From assembly GCA_052267165.1 (NCBI GenBank), contig JBKQHO010000051.1, positions 210,121 to 274,120 of the forward strand: a stretch of DNA of 64,000 nucleotides, read 5' to 3'. Positions 27,350 to 35,218 of the stretch are shown here, one piece after another. This stretch comes from CAWICD01 sp052267165. GTDB taxonomy: Bacteria; Vulcanimicrobiota; Vulcanimicrobiia; Vulcanimicrobiales; Vulcanimicrobiaceae. The position numbers and the translations under genes were made by a program. The notes under the pieces are model-generated. The model made no database searches and was not told the DNA's origin. It was given only the letters and a program-made list of their open reading frames with translations. How positions within the stretch are numbered: position 1 is the first letter of the stretch; each line of letters opens with the position of its first letter.

Positions 27350-28174
27350 CTACGGGTAGTTGTCGATCTCTCCGCCGGCGATTGCCGCAGCCGGGTTCGA
27401 GGGGAGGAGGGCTCCGGCAGGACGCGTGAGCACGTACGTCCCGGTAGCGTACGTATCGACCTGGAGGACGTACGTGTTGTCGGTCGCGCCTCCGACGCCG
27501 AGGGAATCCTGAACCCTGCCCGTCTTATCGAGCGTAAAGAAATTGACGTACCAGAACTCGGTGATCCCGGAGGGCACGGTGCTCGGGGTGGGCGACGTCC
27601 CCGCCGAAGGCGAAACGCTCGGGCTCGGTGAGGGCGAGGGGCTGGCGGAGGCCGTGGGCGATGCCCCAGCCGACGCACTCGGTGCAGGCGTGCCGTTCGG
27701 GCACGGGTTGGATACTTGCAAAGGATTGTTCAGCTGCGCGCGCAGGAACGTCAGCTCGAACTCGTTGCCTTGGCCGTTGTCGTTGAGGACCAGTTGTGTC
27801 GTCGAAGCTCCCAGCGGAACCGTGATCGGATTGGGCGGGTTCGTCGTGCCCGGCGTGACGACATATTGATACAGCAATGGGTAGGCTGCCGCACCGCCGG
27901 TACTCGCTCCCAACACGAAGGAGTACGAATAGTTCAAGAACGTCGTCGCGTAGGCGTTGGGATACGGCTCCCCGCCGACTCCGCACGTGTTGAAGACGAT
28001 CACGTAATTGTAATTGTTGAAATCCATGGCTTGCGTCGTGCGGAAACGGACGACCATGTATCCCGAGAGGTTACTCGTGCTGGGCGAGGGTGTGACCTGG
28101 TGGCCACAGGCTACCAGCAGCGCCCCGAACGCAAATGCGAGCATGAGTCCCACGGAGCCTAAGCGACGCAGCAT
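27350..28174 (-). CDS. Lipoprotein with Ser/Pro-rich linker, unknown function
   Basis: The sequence GAGGAGAACGTG just before the ATG at 28174 is a ribosome site, so this start is preferred over the ATG six codons upstream. The lipobox is LLVAC. The 274-residue protein has a beta-rich N-terminal domain (GYMVVRFRT, VIVFNTCGVGG, SYSFVLGAS), a 40-residue linker of Ser, Pro, Ala and Thr (about 165-205), and a second beta-rich domain (ITEFWYVNFFTLD). It may be an envelope-anchored binding protein; family not recognised. Confidence 0.7.
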   Translation of the reverse strand: MLRRLGSVGLMLAFAFGALLVACGHQVTPSPSTSNLSGYMVVRFRTTQAMDFNNYNYVIVFNTCGVGGEPYPNAYATTFLNYSYSFVLGASTGGAAAYPLLYQYVVTPGTTNPPNPITVPLGASTTQLVLNDNGQGNEFELTFLRAQLNNPLQVSNPCPNGTPAPSASAGASPTASASPSPSPSPSVSPSAGTSPTPSTVPSGITEFWYVNFFTLDKTGRVQDSLGVGGATDNTYVLQVDTYATGTYVLTRPAGALLPSNPAAAIAGGEIDNYP

Positions 28175-28358
28175 CACGTTCTCCTCATTCAACCGACCGT
28201 CGTCCGCAATCAGCCCGAGCCCATTGCATTCGCGTGCGCGAAACCGAGGCGTGCCGATTCACGAGACGAGCCGCGCACGACGTAGCCCAGAAACGCCTCC
28301 GCTAGGCTGCGAAAAACCTGAGGTGATCCTGAGAGGCACAATTGGGAGAGATACCAGC

Positions 28359-28949
28359 ATGAGGAACCCTTCGACGCGCGGTGCGGCGCTCGCTCTTCTG
28401 CTCCTGACCATTGCGCCGGTCGACGCGCAGACGGAGATCCTTCCGCTGCCACCGCCCCCAAGCTCGCTAGCCCCGACCGGCACGGTGCAGCGCGCCCTCG
28501 GCACGGCGTTCACGGCAATCACCGGCGCGCTCGCGACGAACCCGGCCGGCGCGCGACAAGCGAACCTCCTCTATCAGCAGGCGCTGGCGCGTTACGGCGA
28601 CGGGGACCTCGACAACGCCTACGCTGAGGCGAACGCCGCGCGCTCGATCGCCGAGTCTCCTGCCGGGCCAACTGCGTCTTCGACGCCCGCACAGCCGCAG
28701 CTTCAGAGCGGCGCAGTAGCGCCGAGTCGCGCGCCGGCAAAACTGCCGGACGAGTTGCTGACGGCATATCTCGAAATCGACACGGCCGCGGACTTCGGCG
28801 GCCCACAGCTCGAAGCAGCGAAGCGGCACTAGCAAAATGCCCTTGACGCCTACCTCGACGGAAACCGCGCCGATGAGCGACGCGAAGCGAAAACGTCCTT
28901 CGACTTTGCGGAACGGGCGATGGAGCATCCGGCGAACCCCGCTCCGTAA
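28359..28949 (+). pseudogene. Secreted repeat-type protein split by an in-frame amber codon
   Basis: A gene with GGGAGAG ribosome site and ATG at 28359 encodes a signal peptide (ending APVDAQ) and a helical mature region, ending at TAG 28830-28832 after LEAAKRH. The same frame continues without interruption for 38 codons to TAA at 28947-28949 and stays protein-like: QNALDAYLDGNRADERREA and then SFDFAERAMEHP. The continuation repeats the style of the upstream helix (QQALARYGDGDLDNAYAEA). So the TAG looks like a nonsense mutation, a readthrough site or a sequencing error. If TAG is real the product is 157 residues. Confidence 0.6.
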
Positions 28950-29207
28950 CGTACCCGCGATCGCCGACACTCGGGCGGCTCGCATATGAAATAACTCGAC
29001 GCCGCCGAAGAGGATGTGCCCTTACCCAAAAGAACGTGCATCCGATGACAACCGGCAGCGCTACGGAACGTGTCTTCAGGCCCGGTACGGTGCTGAAGCC
29101 GACGAGCACATGCGAACTCGTCGAAACGGTCACGGGTGACGGCAAACGCCGGCGACGGTCAGTGAGGCGCTCCCCGGAGTCAGCCGGTTCTCGTCGTTGA
29201 AGCGGCG

Positions 29208-29861
29208 GTGAGCTCGGACTTCAGCCCCGCGGAGCGCGCCGCAGTCTATCGCGTCATCCGTTCGCGCCGCGACGTGCGCGAACAGTTCGTCGGCGACGAC
29301 GTTTCGGAAGTGTTGCTCGCACGGGTCCTGGAAGCCGCACACTGTGCGCCGTCGGTGGGATTTTCCCAACCGTGGCGCTTTATCGTCGTCCGGGAACTGG
29401 CGACGCGCACCGCGGTCTACGAAGCCTTCCTTGCCGCAAACGACGCAGCGAGCCGCATCTACTCCGGCGCGCGCGCGGAACACTACCGCGCCTTACGGCT
29501 TCAAGGCATCCTCTCCGCTCCCGTCAACATCTGCGTCGTCTGCGAACAGAAGCCCGAGCGCGGTAACGGGCTCGGGCGCCAAACGATGCCCGAGACCGTG
29601 AACTACTCGACCGTCTGCGCCATCCAGAACCTCTGGCTTGCGGCTCGCGTCGAGGGGCTCGGCGTAGGCTGGGTGAGCATCGCCGAGCCGCAGGCACTGC
29701 GCGACATCTTCTGCGTCCCCGCGACGGCCGGCATCGTCGCGTATCTCTGCCTCGGCTTCGTGAGCGCGTTCAGGGACGAGCCGGATCTCCAGCGCGCCGA
29801 CTGGGAACGACGCCTGCCGCTCGAGGACGTGATACATCGCGAGCGGTACGGCGCGAAATGA
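29208..29861 (+). CDS. bluB: 5,6-dimethylbenzimidazole synthase (BluB)
   Basis: BluB splits reduced FMN with oxygen to make 5,6-dimethylbenzimidazole, the lower ligand of vitamin B12. The 217-residue nitroreductase-fold protein shows the family's diagnostic blocks: VIRSRRDVREQF, HCAPSVGFSQPW, GLGRQTMPETVNYST and GLGVGWVSI. Length is normal for the family. The start is GTG. Its stop overlaps the ATG of the longest downstream frame, but the downstream gene has its own better ribosome site. No other cobalamin gene is near and no cobalamin riboswitch could be recognised upstream. Confidence 0.95.
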   Translation: MSSDFSPAERAAVYRVIRSRRDVREQFVGDDVSEVLLARVLEAAHCAPSVGFSQPWRFIVVRELATRTAVYEAFLAANDAASRIYSGARAEHYRALRLQGILSAPVNICVVCEQKPERGNGLGRQTMPETVNYSTVCAIQNLWLAARVEGLGVGWVSIAEPQALRDIFCVPATAGIVAYLCLGFVSAFRDEPDLQRADWERRLPLEDVIHRERYGAK

Positions 29862-29932
29862 CCGCGTCTCCCAAGTCAGCTCGCAATTCGCAGACGGCTG
29901 CCGCCGCTGGTGGAACCTCCGGAGGTTCTCGA

Positions 29933-31153
29933 ATGCTTCGTTCGACTGCGCTTCCATCGTTCGTACGGATCCTCGCGCCGGCAGCATTCCTCCTCAGCTT
30001 GGCGTCCAGCGGTGTCGCTCAGAGCGCGCCGGCGCCGGAGGCCACCGCCAGGCTCGCGGCGGCCCTTCAGCGCGATGTGAATGCTTATTTGAAGGATCGT
30101 GCCGCCGAGGAACATCTCTCGTCGCTTTCGGTTTCCGTGAGCCTGGGGAAGCATCAGCCGACGATCGACGTCACGGCGGGGACGACGAAATTCGCGGGAG
30201 GCCGGCCGGTGAGGCCGACGGATCTGTATCAAATCGGAAGCAACACCAAGGCGTTCACCGCGGTTGCCGTCTTGCAATTGGAAGCGCAGGGACGCCTCTC
30301 GATCGACGCTCCGATCGGTAGGTACCTTCCTCAGTATCCCGCATACGCCAAACTGACCCTGCGCAGGCTCCTCAGCATGACCGGCGGACTCGAATCGTAC
30401 GACAACCTCCCGGCGTGGGAGAACGCGTATGCAAAAGACCCGCACGCGCGCGTTTCGGCCGACTCGGAGATTCGCCTCGTGTACCCGAAGCTGAAGTATC
30501 CGCCCGGCACGAAGTACTACTACTCCAACACGGGCTATCTGTTGGCGCAAGAAGTCGTGGCCTCGCAGAGTCCGAGCCGGAGCTTCGATGCGGAAATGAC
30601 CCGCATCATCGCGAGCGCCGGTCTCGAGCATACGTTTTATACGTCGCATCTGTACCCACCGGCGATCGCCGGTCAGGTCGTCGCCGGTTACTACGAGAAC
30701 AACGAGGCTGGGCTCGCCAAATTCATCGGTTCCGACATGAGCGGTTACAGCCTATCGTGGGCGCAGGGCGCGGGCTCGATCGTCTCCACGCCCGGCGATC
30801 TGATCGTTTGGGCACGCGCGCTCTATCAAGGCACGACGCTCTTGCCCGAAAAGCAGAAGCGGGAACTACTGAGCCTGGTCTCGACCAAGACCGCTCGAGC
30901 GCTGACCGCGCCGACGGAGGAGGATCCCTCAGGATTCGGACTCGGCGTCTCCGCGCGACTCGATCCGAAGCTCGGCACGTTTTGGTTCTATCAGGGCGAG
31001 ACGCTGGGCTTCCGCGCCGCGCATCTCTACTTTCCAAGCTCGGACCTTGTCGTTTCGATCTTTGCCAACAGCCGGCCGACGGAATCCAACAGTAAGCTCC
31101 AGGAACTGTTCGGGACGATCCACGCAACGATAGCAGCTTCGAACAAGCCCTGA
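29933..31153 (+). CDS. Secreted class C beta-lactamase-family serine hydrolase
   Basis: The 406-residue protein starts with a signal peptide (ending SGVAQSA) and has the penicillin-binding fold motifs: Ser103-x-x-Lys106 in GSNTKAF and Tyr197-Ser-Asn199 in YYYSNTGY. Family members are D-alanyl-D-alanine peptidases, esterases or beta-lactamases; which applies cannot be told. The start was chosen because GGAGG at 29921-29925 lies 7 bases before ATG 29933. That ribosome site sits in the palindrome AACCTCCGGAGGTT, which could fold and limit initiation. The longer frame from 29858 overlaps bluB. Confidence 0.88.
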   Translation: MLRSTALPSFVRILAPAAFLLSLASSGVAQSAPAPEATARLAAALQRDVNAYLKDRAAEEHLSSLSVSVSLGKHQPTIDVTAGTTKFAGGRPVRPTDLYQIGSNTKAFTAVAVLQLEAQGRLSIDAPIGRYLPQYPAYAKLTLRRLLSMTGGLESYDNLPAWENAYAKDPHARVSADSEIRLVYPKLKYPPGTKYYYSNTGYLLAQEVVASQSPSRSFDAEMTRIIASAGLEHTFYTSHLYPPAIAGQVVAGYYENNEAGLAKFIGSDMSGYSLSWAQGAGSIVSTPGDLIVWARALYQGTTLLPEKQKRELLSLVSTKTARALTAPTEEDPSGFGLGVSARLDPKLGTFWFYQGETLGFRAAHLYFPSSDLVVSIFANSRPTESNSKLQELFGTIHATIAASNKP

Positions 31154-31199
31154 GCGCACTCATTCCTAGAACCACCTTCGCGGAAATCAACGCTAGGCT

Positions 31200-31489
31200 G
31201 ATGCAAGCCCGAGGCAAGGGACGACAAGCGCCGCGCGTGGAAACCGGCGAAGCGACCGGGTAGTATCCGTCGCACATGCGCTGTTCCACCACTATCGCTC
31301 CGAGCGGACCGTGCGCTCCAGCTTGCCGCTACGCTCGGAGGAGCGACGGAGGCGGTTAGGATGGTGGTTGGCGGACTGGTGGGCGCGTTCGCCGGCGCGG
31401 CCGTCTGGCCCCCGGCTTGGAAGGAAGCCCTCGGAGATGCGCGTCACGAGATCGACGCGACCGCAGTGCGACTCAGCGCGGCGACGTAA
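31200..31489 (+). pseudogene. C-terminal remnant of an ADP-ribosylglycohydrolase gene
   Basis: Translation of the frame ending at TAA 31487-31489 reads LAATLGGATEAVRMVVGG, then LVGAFAGAAVWPPAWKEAL and DATAVRLSA. This matches the C-terminal block of DraG-type ADP-ribosylglycohydrolases (LGGDTDTV...GALAGA..G...P..W), but the metal-binding Asp residues are replaced (GGATE for GGDTD). Upstream, the matching helix (HALFHHYRSERT) is in another frame, so a frameshift lies near 31310. No start codon or ribosome site is left. A complete paralogue is at 19235-20680. Confidence 0.5.
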
Positions 31490-31515
31490 TCTATTCCCGC
31501 GGGGATGTCAGTGCG

Positions 31516-32046
31516 CTAATTGGCGGAGCTCGTCCGGCCGAGGACCGTGCCGATCTTCCCGCTGTTCGGCGCCGGATCGAGAACGTGCGCCATGATCGCA
31601 TATTGCATCAGTTCGCCGAAGGTGGCAAAGGACTTCAGCACCTTGTAACCGGAACTGTCGAGCACGACGAAGCGGCGAGTTACGGCGTCGAAGCGGTAGA
31701 TGTCGATTTCCCACGTGCCGTATTCGGTGTAACGGCTCTGCTCGGCGTTGAAGTCGTCGTTCGAGCGAATAAAGTCTTCCCGTTCGTAGCGGTCGTGGGC
31801 CGGGATCGCCGCACCGTAGAACGTCAGCCCCTCGAACGACGTGCCGTTGACGATGCGCAGAAAGGCGAGCGCGTCGTCGTCGAGGTGCAAGCCCCGCACT
31901 TTGGCAGCTTCGCGTAGAAGCGAGAGTTGCGCCTCCGTAGCTCCGGCCGGAATCGAGCCGTCGCGAACGTCCACTTCGTGCTCGTGCCATTTATCGCAGT
32001 ACGCTTTGATCGCGTCCTGCCACGAGATCGTCGTTTCCTTTCTCAC
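31516..32046 (-). CDS. SMI1/KNR4 (SUKH)-like protein, YrhA type
   Basis: The 176-residue protein (GTG start, GAGGGC ribosome site) has the SUKH layout: an N-terminal helix with an aromatic core, an acidic loop, then ALAFLRIVNGTSFEGLTFYGA, an FIRSNDDFN block and a strand-helix end (RRFVVLDSSGYKVLKSF, FGELMQYAI). SUKH proteins often act as immunity proteins against secreted nuclease toxins. No polymorphic toxin is adjacent, so it may be an orphan immunity protein or a YrhA-like stress protein. Confidence 0.65.
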   Translation of the reverse strand: MRKETTISWQDAIKAYCDKWHEHEVDVRDGSIPAGATEAQLSLLREAAKVRGLHLDDDALAFLRIVNGTSFEGLTFYGAAIPAHDRYEREDFIRSNDDFNAEQSRYTEYGTWEIDIYRFDAVTRRFVVLDSSGYKVLKSFATFGELMQYAIMAHVLDPAPNSGKIGTVLGRTSSAN

Positions 32047-32269
32047 CGTCCGCCCTCAGGAGTGCCGGCGCGCGAGCCACATCCCCGTGTCTGGGGACGT
32101 CGTGCAATGCGATGCCCTTCGCGGCGCCGGCCGTGCTCCCTTGAGCCTCGAGCAACATTAACCTGCGGCGCGCATGAGATGACGTGAGGAGCGGAGTCGG
32201 TGACGCGCGCCCAACACCCGACTTTTATAGTACGACCGCAGAACGCGGAGCCGCTCGATACGGCGTCGG

Positions 32270-32830
32270 CTACGCCTCGCAGCGGCGCTTGCGATAGGCC
32301 GCGACTTTAGCACGATTTCCGCATGTTTCCATCGAGCACCACTGCCGCTGCGGGCCGCGCGCGGCGTTCAGCATGAGCGCGCCGCACTCGGGGTGCTTGC
32401 AAGTTCGCAGGCGGTCGCGATCGGGTCCGCCGTAGAGCGCGATCGCGTCGTCGGCAATCTGTGCCAGAGCCGCGCGGACGGGCGCCTTCGAGGCGTGCCG
32501 GATCCGCAGCGTCTTCGGATCGAGCTCTTGGGTCGTGCGCCGCGCGGCCGCGGCGGCGTTGATCAGCGCGACGTCCGAAGTGGCCGGCTTGCGCGCTTCG
32601 AGAAGGGCGGTGCCGATCGCGTAGATCGCTTCGCGCAGCGCGAGGGCGCTGCTGTAGTCAGTCGACGTCGCGGCCGTTCGATCGGCGAGCGAGGCCTTCG
32701 CAATCCAACGATCGAGGTCGGCCGGGGTCGGGATGCGCTCGACTGCTTCACCCTGCCGATAACCGAGGGTAGCAGTGAAGTCCAGAGCGAGCGAGCCGCG
32801 GTTGAAGCGGAAGTCGCCTCGGGCAGCCAT
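32270..32830 (-). CDS. CGNR zinc-finger transcriptional regulator (ABATE domain)
   Basis: The 186-residue protein has an N-terminal ABATE-like domain (FNRGSLALDFTATLG) and a C-terminal CGNR zinc finger with four cysteines: RTCKHPECGALML and QWCSMETCGNRAKVAAYRKR. The family is thought to bind DNA and regulate stress or metabolic genes. The start at 32830 is an ATG; a TTG two codons upstream is an alternative. It is divergent from the wrecked xanthine-dehydrogenase-type locus, which it may once have regulated. Confidence 0.88.
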   Translation of the reverse strand: MAARGDFRFNRGSLALDFTATLGYRQGEAVERIPTPADLDRWIAKASLADRTAATSTDYSSALALREAIYAIGTALLEARKPATSDVALINAAAAARRTTQELDPKTLRIRHASKAPVRAALAQIADDAIALYGGPDRDRLRTCKHPECGALMLNAARGPQRQWCSMETCGNRAKVAAYRKRRCEA

Positions 32831-32989
32831 GCTCAAATCGTAACCGCATTGACGGGTTACGTCAAGCCCGATACCCTTCGTCGTAACCTGTCGATAAGGT
32901 TACTAGGCTCGCGATGCTGGCGCTGCGTTTCGGCGTCGCGGCGCTCGTGCAGCTCGTGCTCGCCGTCGCAACGCGCGCTCCCTGATTCT

Positions 32990-33333
32990 GGTCAACGGCG
33001 TCGAACGCCTGACGCGCATTCGACCCTCTGCCACGCTGCTCGACGTGTTGCGCGAGCGGCTCAGCCTTACCGGCACGAAAAAGGGCTGCGACCATGGGCA
33101 GTGCGGCGCGTGCGCCGTGCTCGTCGACGGACGGCGTGTGCATTCGTGCCTGACACTGGCGGTGATGAATCAGAAGCGAGGCCCATTACCGGCTCGACTC
33201 ACTGCGCATACGGGGAATCGGAGAGATCGGGATTACCGGCGTTCCCGCCGCGGTGGCCGACGCGGTCCACAACGCGACCGGCAAACGCGTCCGCGACTTG
33301 CCGATCCTTCCAGAGAGGATCCTCGCCTACTGA
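32990..33333 (+). pseudogene. Deletion scar of a xanthine dehydrogenase/aldehyde oxidoreductase operon
   Basis: The left part (about 32990-33170) encodes the 2Fe-2S domain of the small subunit (YagT/XdhC type): TLLDVLRERLSLTGTKKGCD then HGQCGACAVLVDG and VHSCLTLAVM, with all four cluster cysteines. No start codon or signal sequence remains in that frame. The right part (about 33190-33333), in another frame, encodes the extreme C-terminus of the molybdenum subunit: RGIGEIGITGVPAAVADAV, then NATGKRVRDLPILPERIL and stop. The FAD subunit and most of the molybdenum subunit, normally some 3-4 kb, are missing between them. Confidence 0.8.
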
Positions 33334-34223
33334 TAGGTTATGAGGTCGGGCTGAGGGCGGAGCCGCATCACCTCGACCGGGGTCAGCACGTCTATGTCCT
33401 GATCGTAGAATAGCTTTAGGCCGTTGTGGAAGCGAGGGTCGAGCCTCGCCATGGCTTTGTATTTCATCACTTTCAGCGCGCGTTGCCCGAAGCCGTCGAC
33501 GTGGAAGGTCGTGGCTAGCTCCGGGAGCGAGCGCACGTCATTTCGATCTGCGATCATGTCCGGAGTGAACTGGTGGATGACGAACAGCTTCTGCGGCAGG
33601 TTGTAGCGGCGGACGATATCGGCCAGATACGCTGCGACGCCGTTGATCTCGCTCGCGGTCGTCCCGCCGATCGTCCGGCCCGGCACTTCGTTCGGTCCCA
33701 TCTCCCACTCCGGATCGAGCGCGAGGCCGACGTCCGGTTCGCGCAAGAGTTCATCAAAGCGCCGCACGAGCGGTAGGAAGTGCTCTCGGCCGGGTTGGAC
33801 GTCGATCAGAAGCAAGCCTGAGATCTTTCGCGCCGCGATGAGGCAGCGCCGGGCCCCGTCGATATCGGGCGCACCATGGTACAGGCCGTCGTTTCCGGGC
33901 GCCTGCTGCGCGGAGACGGCGATCTCTTCGAACGCGGGTATCACGGGTCTGCTGAAGCCCGCGTACGCCTCCGCCTGTCGCTCGAGGCGCGGGGCAATAG
34001 CCTCAAGCGACTCGTTTCCGAGGACGCCCATCGACGGCACGCCGGGCCTGCCGTAGTACGCGACGACGCGCCGCGCCGGAAAGAGCGGACGTACGAAAAG
34101 TGGAGGGTGCTTCGCAGCCGGCTGCGGCGTGCACGCGACGAGGAGCGCGAGCACCAAAGCGCACCAGTAAGGGACAACACTCTTTCCCAGCTCGGACGTT
34201 GACGCAGAGTGCGACACCTTCAT
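33327..34223 (-). CDS. Lipoprotein of unknown function, possible TIM-barrel hydrolase fold
   Basis: The 298-residue protein has a lipoprotein signal with lipobox LLVAC. The mature part alternates strands and helices: RRVVAYYGRPG, RPVIPAFEEI, GLLLIDVQPG, DVGLALDPEWEMG, KLFVIHQFTP, LKLFYDQDID. This rhythm suggests a TIM barrel with acidic residues at strand ends, as in glycoside-hydrolase-like proteins, but no family signature was recognised. Its ATG follows directly on the stop of a 38-codon frame (TGAATG). Its end overlaps the deletion scar of the plus strand by 7 bp. A second lipoprotein at 49362-50273 has the same general design. Confidence 0.75.
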   Translation of the reverse strand: MKVSHSASTSELGKSVVPYWCALVLALLVACTPQPAAKHPPLFVRPLFPARRVVAYYGRPGVPSMGVLGNESLEAIAPRLERQAEAYAGFSRPVIPAFEEIAVSAQQAPGNDGLYHGAPDIDGARRCLIAARKISGLLLIDVQPGREHFLPLVRRFDELLREPDVGLALDPEWEMGPNEVPGRTIGGTTASEINGVAAYLADIVRRYNLPQKLFVIHQFTPDMIADRNDVRSLPELATTFHVDGFGQRALKVMKYKAMARLDPRFHNGLKLFYDQDIDVLTPVEVMRLRPQPDLITYQ

Positions 34224-34340
34224 TCAAAGGTTCGCCTTGAACCGCGAAACGCTGCGCTCCTGCCACTTCCACGAGCCATGCGATCCGTCGGGCATCACGC
34301 ACACATTGCGCACGGTCATGACCTTAGCGCGACCCATCAT
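34224..34340 (-). CDS. Tiny HGSW-motif ORF directly upstream of a lipoprotein gene
   Basis: A 38-codon frame starts with tandem ATG codons (MMGRAKVMTV), contains GSHGSWKWQERSVSRFKANL and stops immediately before the lipoprotein ATG (TGAATG). No clear ribosome site is visible. The resemblance to the 62-codon gene at 26992-27180 in start, HGSW motif and position before a secreted-protein gene is the main reason to list it. Confidence 0.45.
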   Translation of the reverse strand: MMGRAKVMTVRNVCVMPDGSHGSWKWQERSVSRFKANL

Positions 34341-34428
34341 GCCGAAGAAGCTGGAAAGATTCGCGCCGCCGAGCACGGCGGGGCGCTTTCAACCTCCGGC
34401 GCGCAGCTAGAGGCTGGGATTGCCCCGG

Positions 34429-35178
34429 TCAGGGCGGCGGATCTTGTTGCCGCACGTTCAAGGCCCGCTCGATGGCATCCAAGCGTTGGAGGATGGCTTT
34501 TGTGTCGTGTTGCGACTCCTGGCCGATGAAGAACGTCGTCAGACCTGCAGCGAGCAGTGACGCCGTACCGATGCCGGTGAACATCAGCAGCGTGGCGATC
34601 CCTCGGCCTTCCATCGTCGTGGGGTATTTGTCACCATAGCCGACGCTCGTGACCGTGCTGACCGCCCACCAGAGCGAGTCTCCATACGATCTGATGTTCG
34701 CGGCCGGGGCGCCACGTTCGAATTGGAATTCGAGCGCGGCTCCCACGCCGATGACGACGACGAGAATCAGCAATGTCGTTCCGACGCTTTGCGGATTTAC
34801 GATAGACTTCGATCTGCTCTGAGTCTTCGCTATCGCGGAGATCACGGTGACCGTGCGAAGAACTCGCAGCGCTCGCAATCCGCTGAACACACGCAGCGGT
34901 GCCATAAGCGGAAGCACTACGATCGCCAAGTCCAAAACGTTCCGCTTTACGAACGTCAGTTTCAACGGAGCTAGTGTGAAGCGCACGACATAGTCTACGG
35001 CGAACAGGCTCCACAATATCCAGTCCGCAGCCCGTAGGTTTGCATCGATTACGCTCGACGTTTGAACGGCGATCGGATAGATGAGGAGCCCGACAAACAT
35101 TATCGACACAACGATCATGGGGACGGCAGTGATGCGCTCGTAGCGTTGTATGAGATCGAGACGATCGAGCTTATCCAT
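34429..35178 (-). CDS. Voltage-gated-type potassium channel
   Basis: The roughly 250-residue protein has six transmembrane segments. S4 carries regularly spaced arginines (LRVFSGLRALRVLR, about 96-109). The pore helix and selectivity filter TVTSVGYGD (about 176-184) precede S6, and a C-terminal helix (ILQRLDAIERALN) probably forms a coiled-coil tetramerisation tail. This is the KvAP-like prokaryotic Kv architecture. A GTG one codon upstream is an alternative start. It lies about 40 bp downstream of glgP and may share its transcript. Confidence 0.92.
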   Translation of the reverse strand: MDKLDRLDLIQRYERITAVPMIVVSIMFVGLLIYPIAVQTSSVIDANLRAADWILWSLFAVDYVVRFTLAPLKLTFVKRNVLDLAIVVLPLMAPLRVFSGLRALRVLRTVTVISAIAKTQSRSKSIVNPQSVGTTLLILVVVIGVGAALEFQFERGAPAANIRSYGDSLWWAVSTVTSVGYGDKYPTTMEGRGIATLLMFTGIGTASLLAAGLTTFFIGQESQHDTKAILQRLDAIERALNVRQQDPPP

Positions 35179-35218
35179 CACGCTGGCCGCCTTCGTGCCG
35201 AGCTCATCAAGGCTCGCG

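Noticed and set aside
28950..29207. Cobalamin riboswitch upstream of bluB
   Set aside because: The region has some GC-rich hairpins but I could not find the conserved core (GCCACTG-type B12 box and paired elements).
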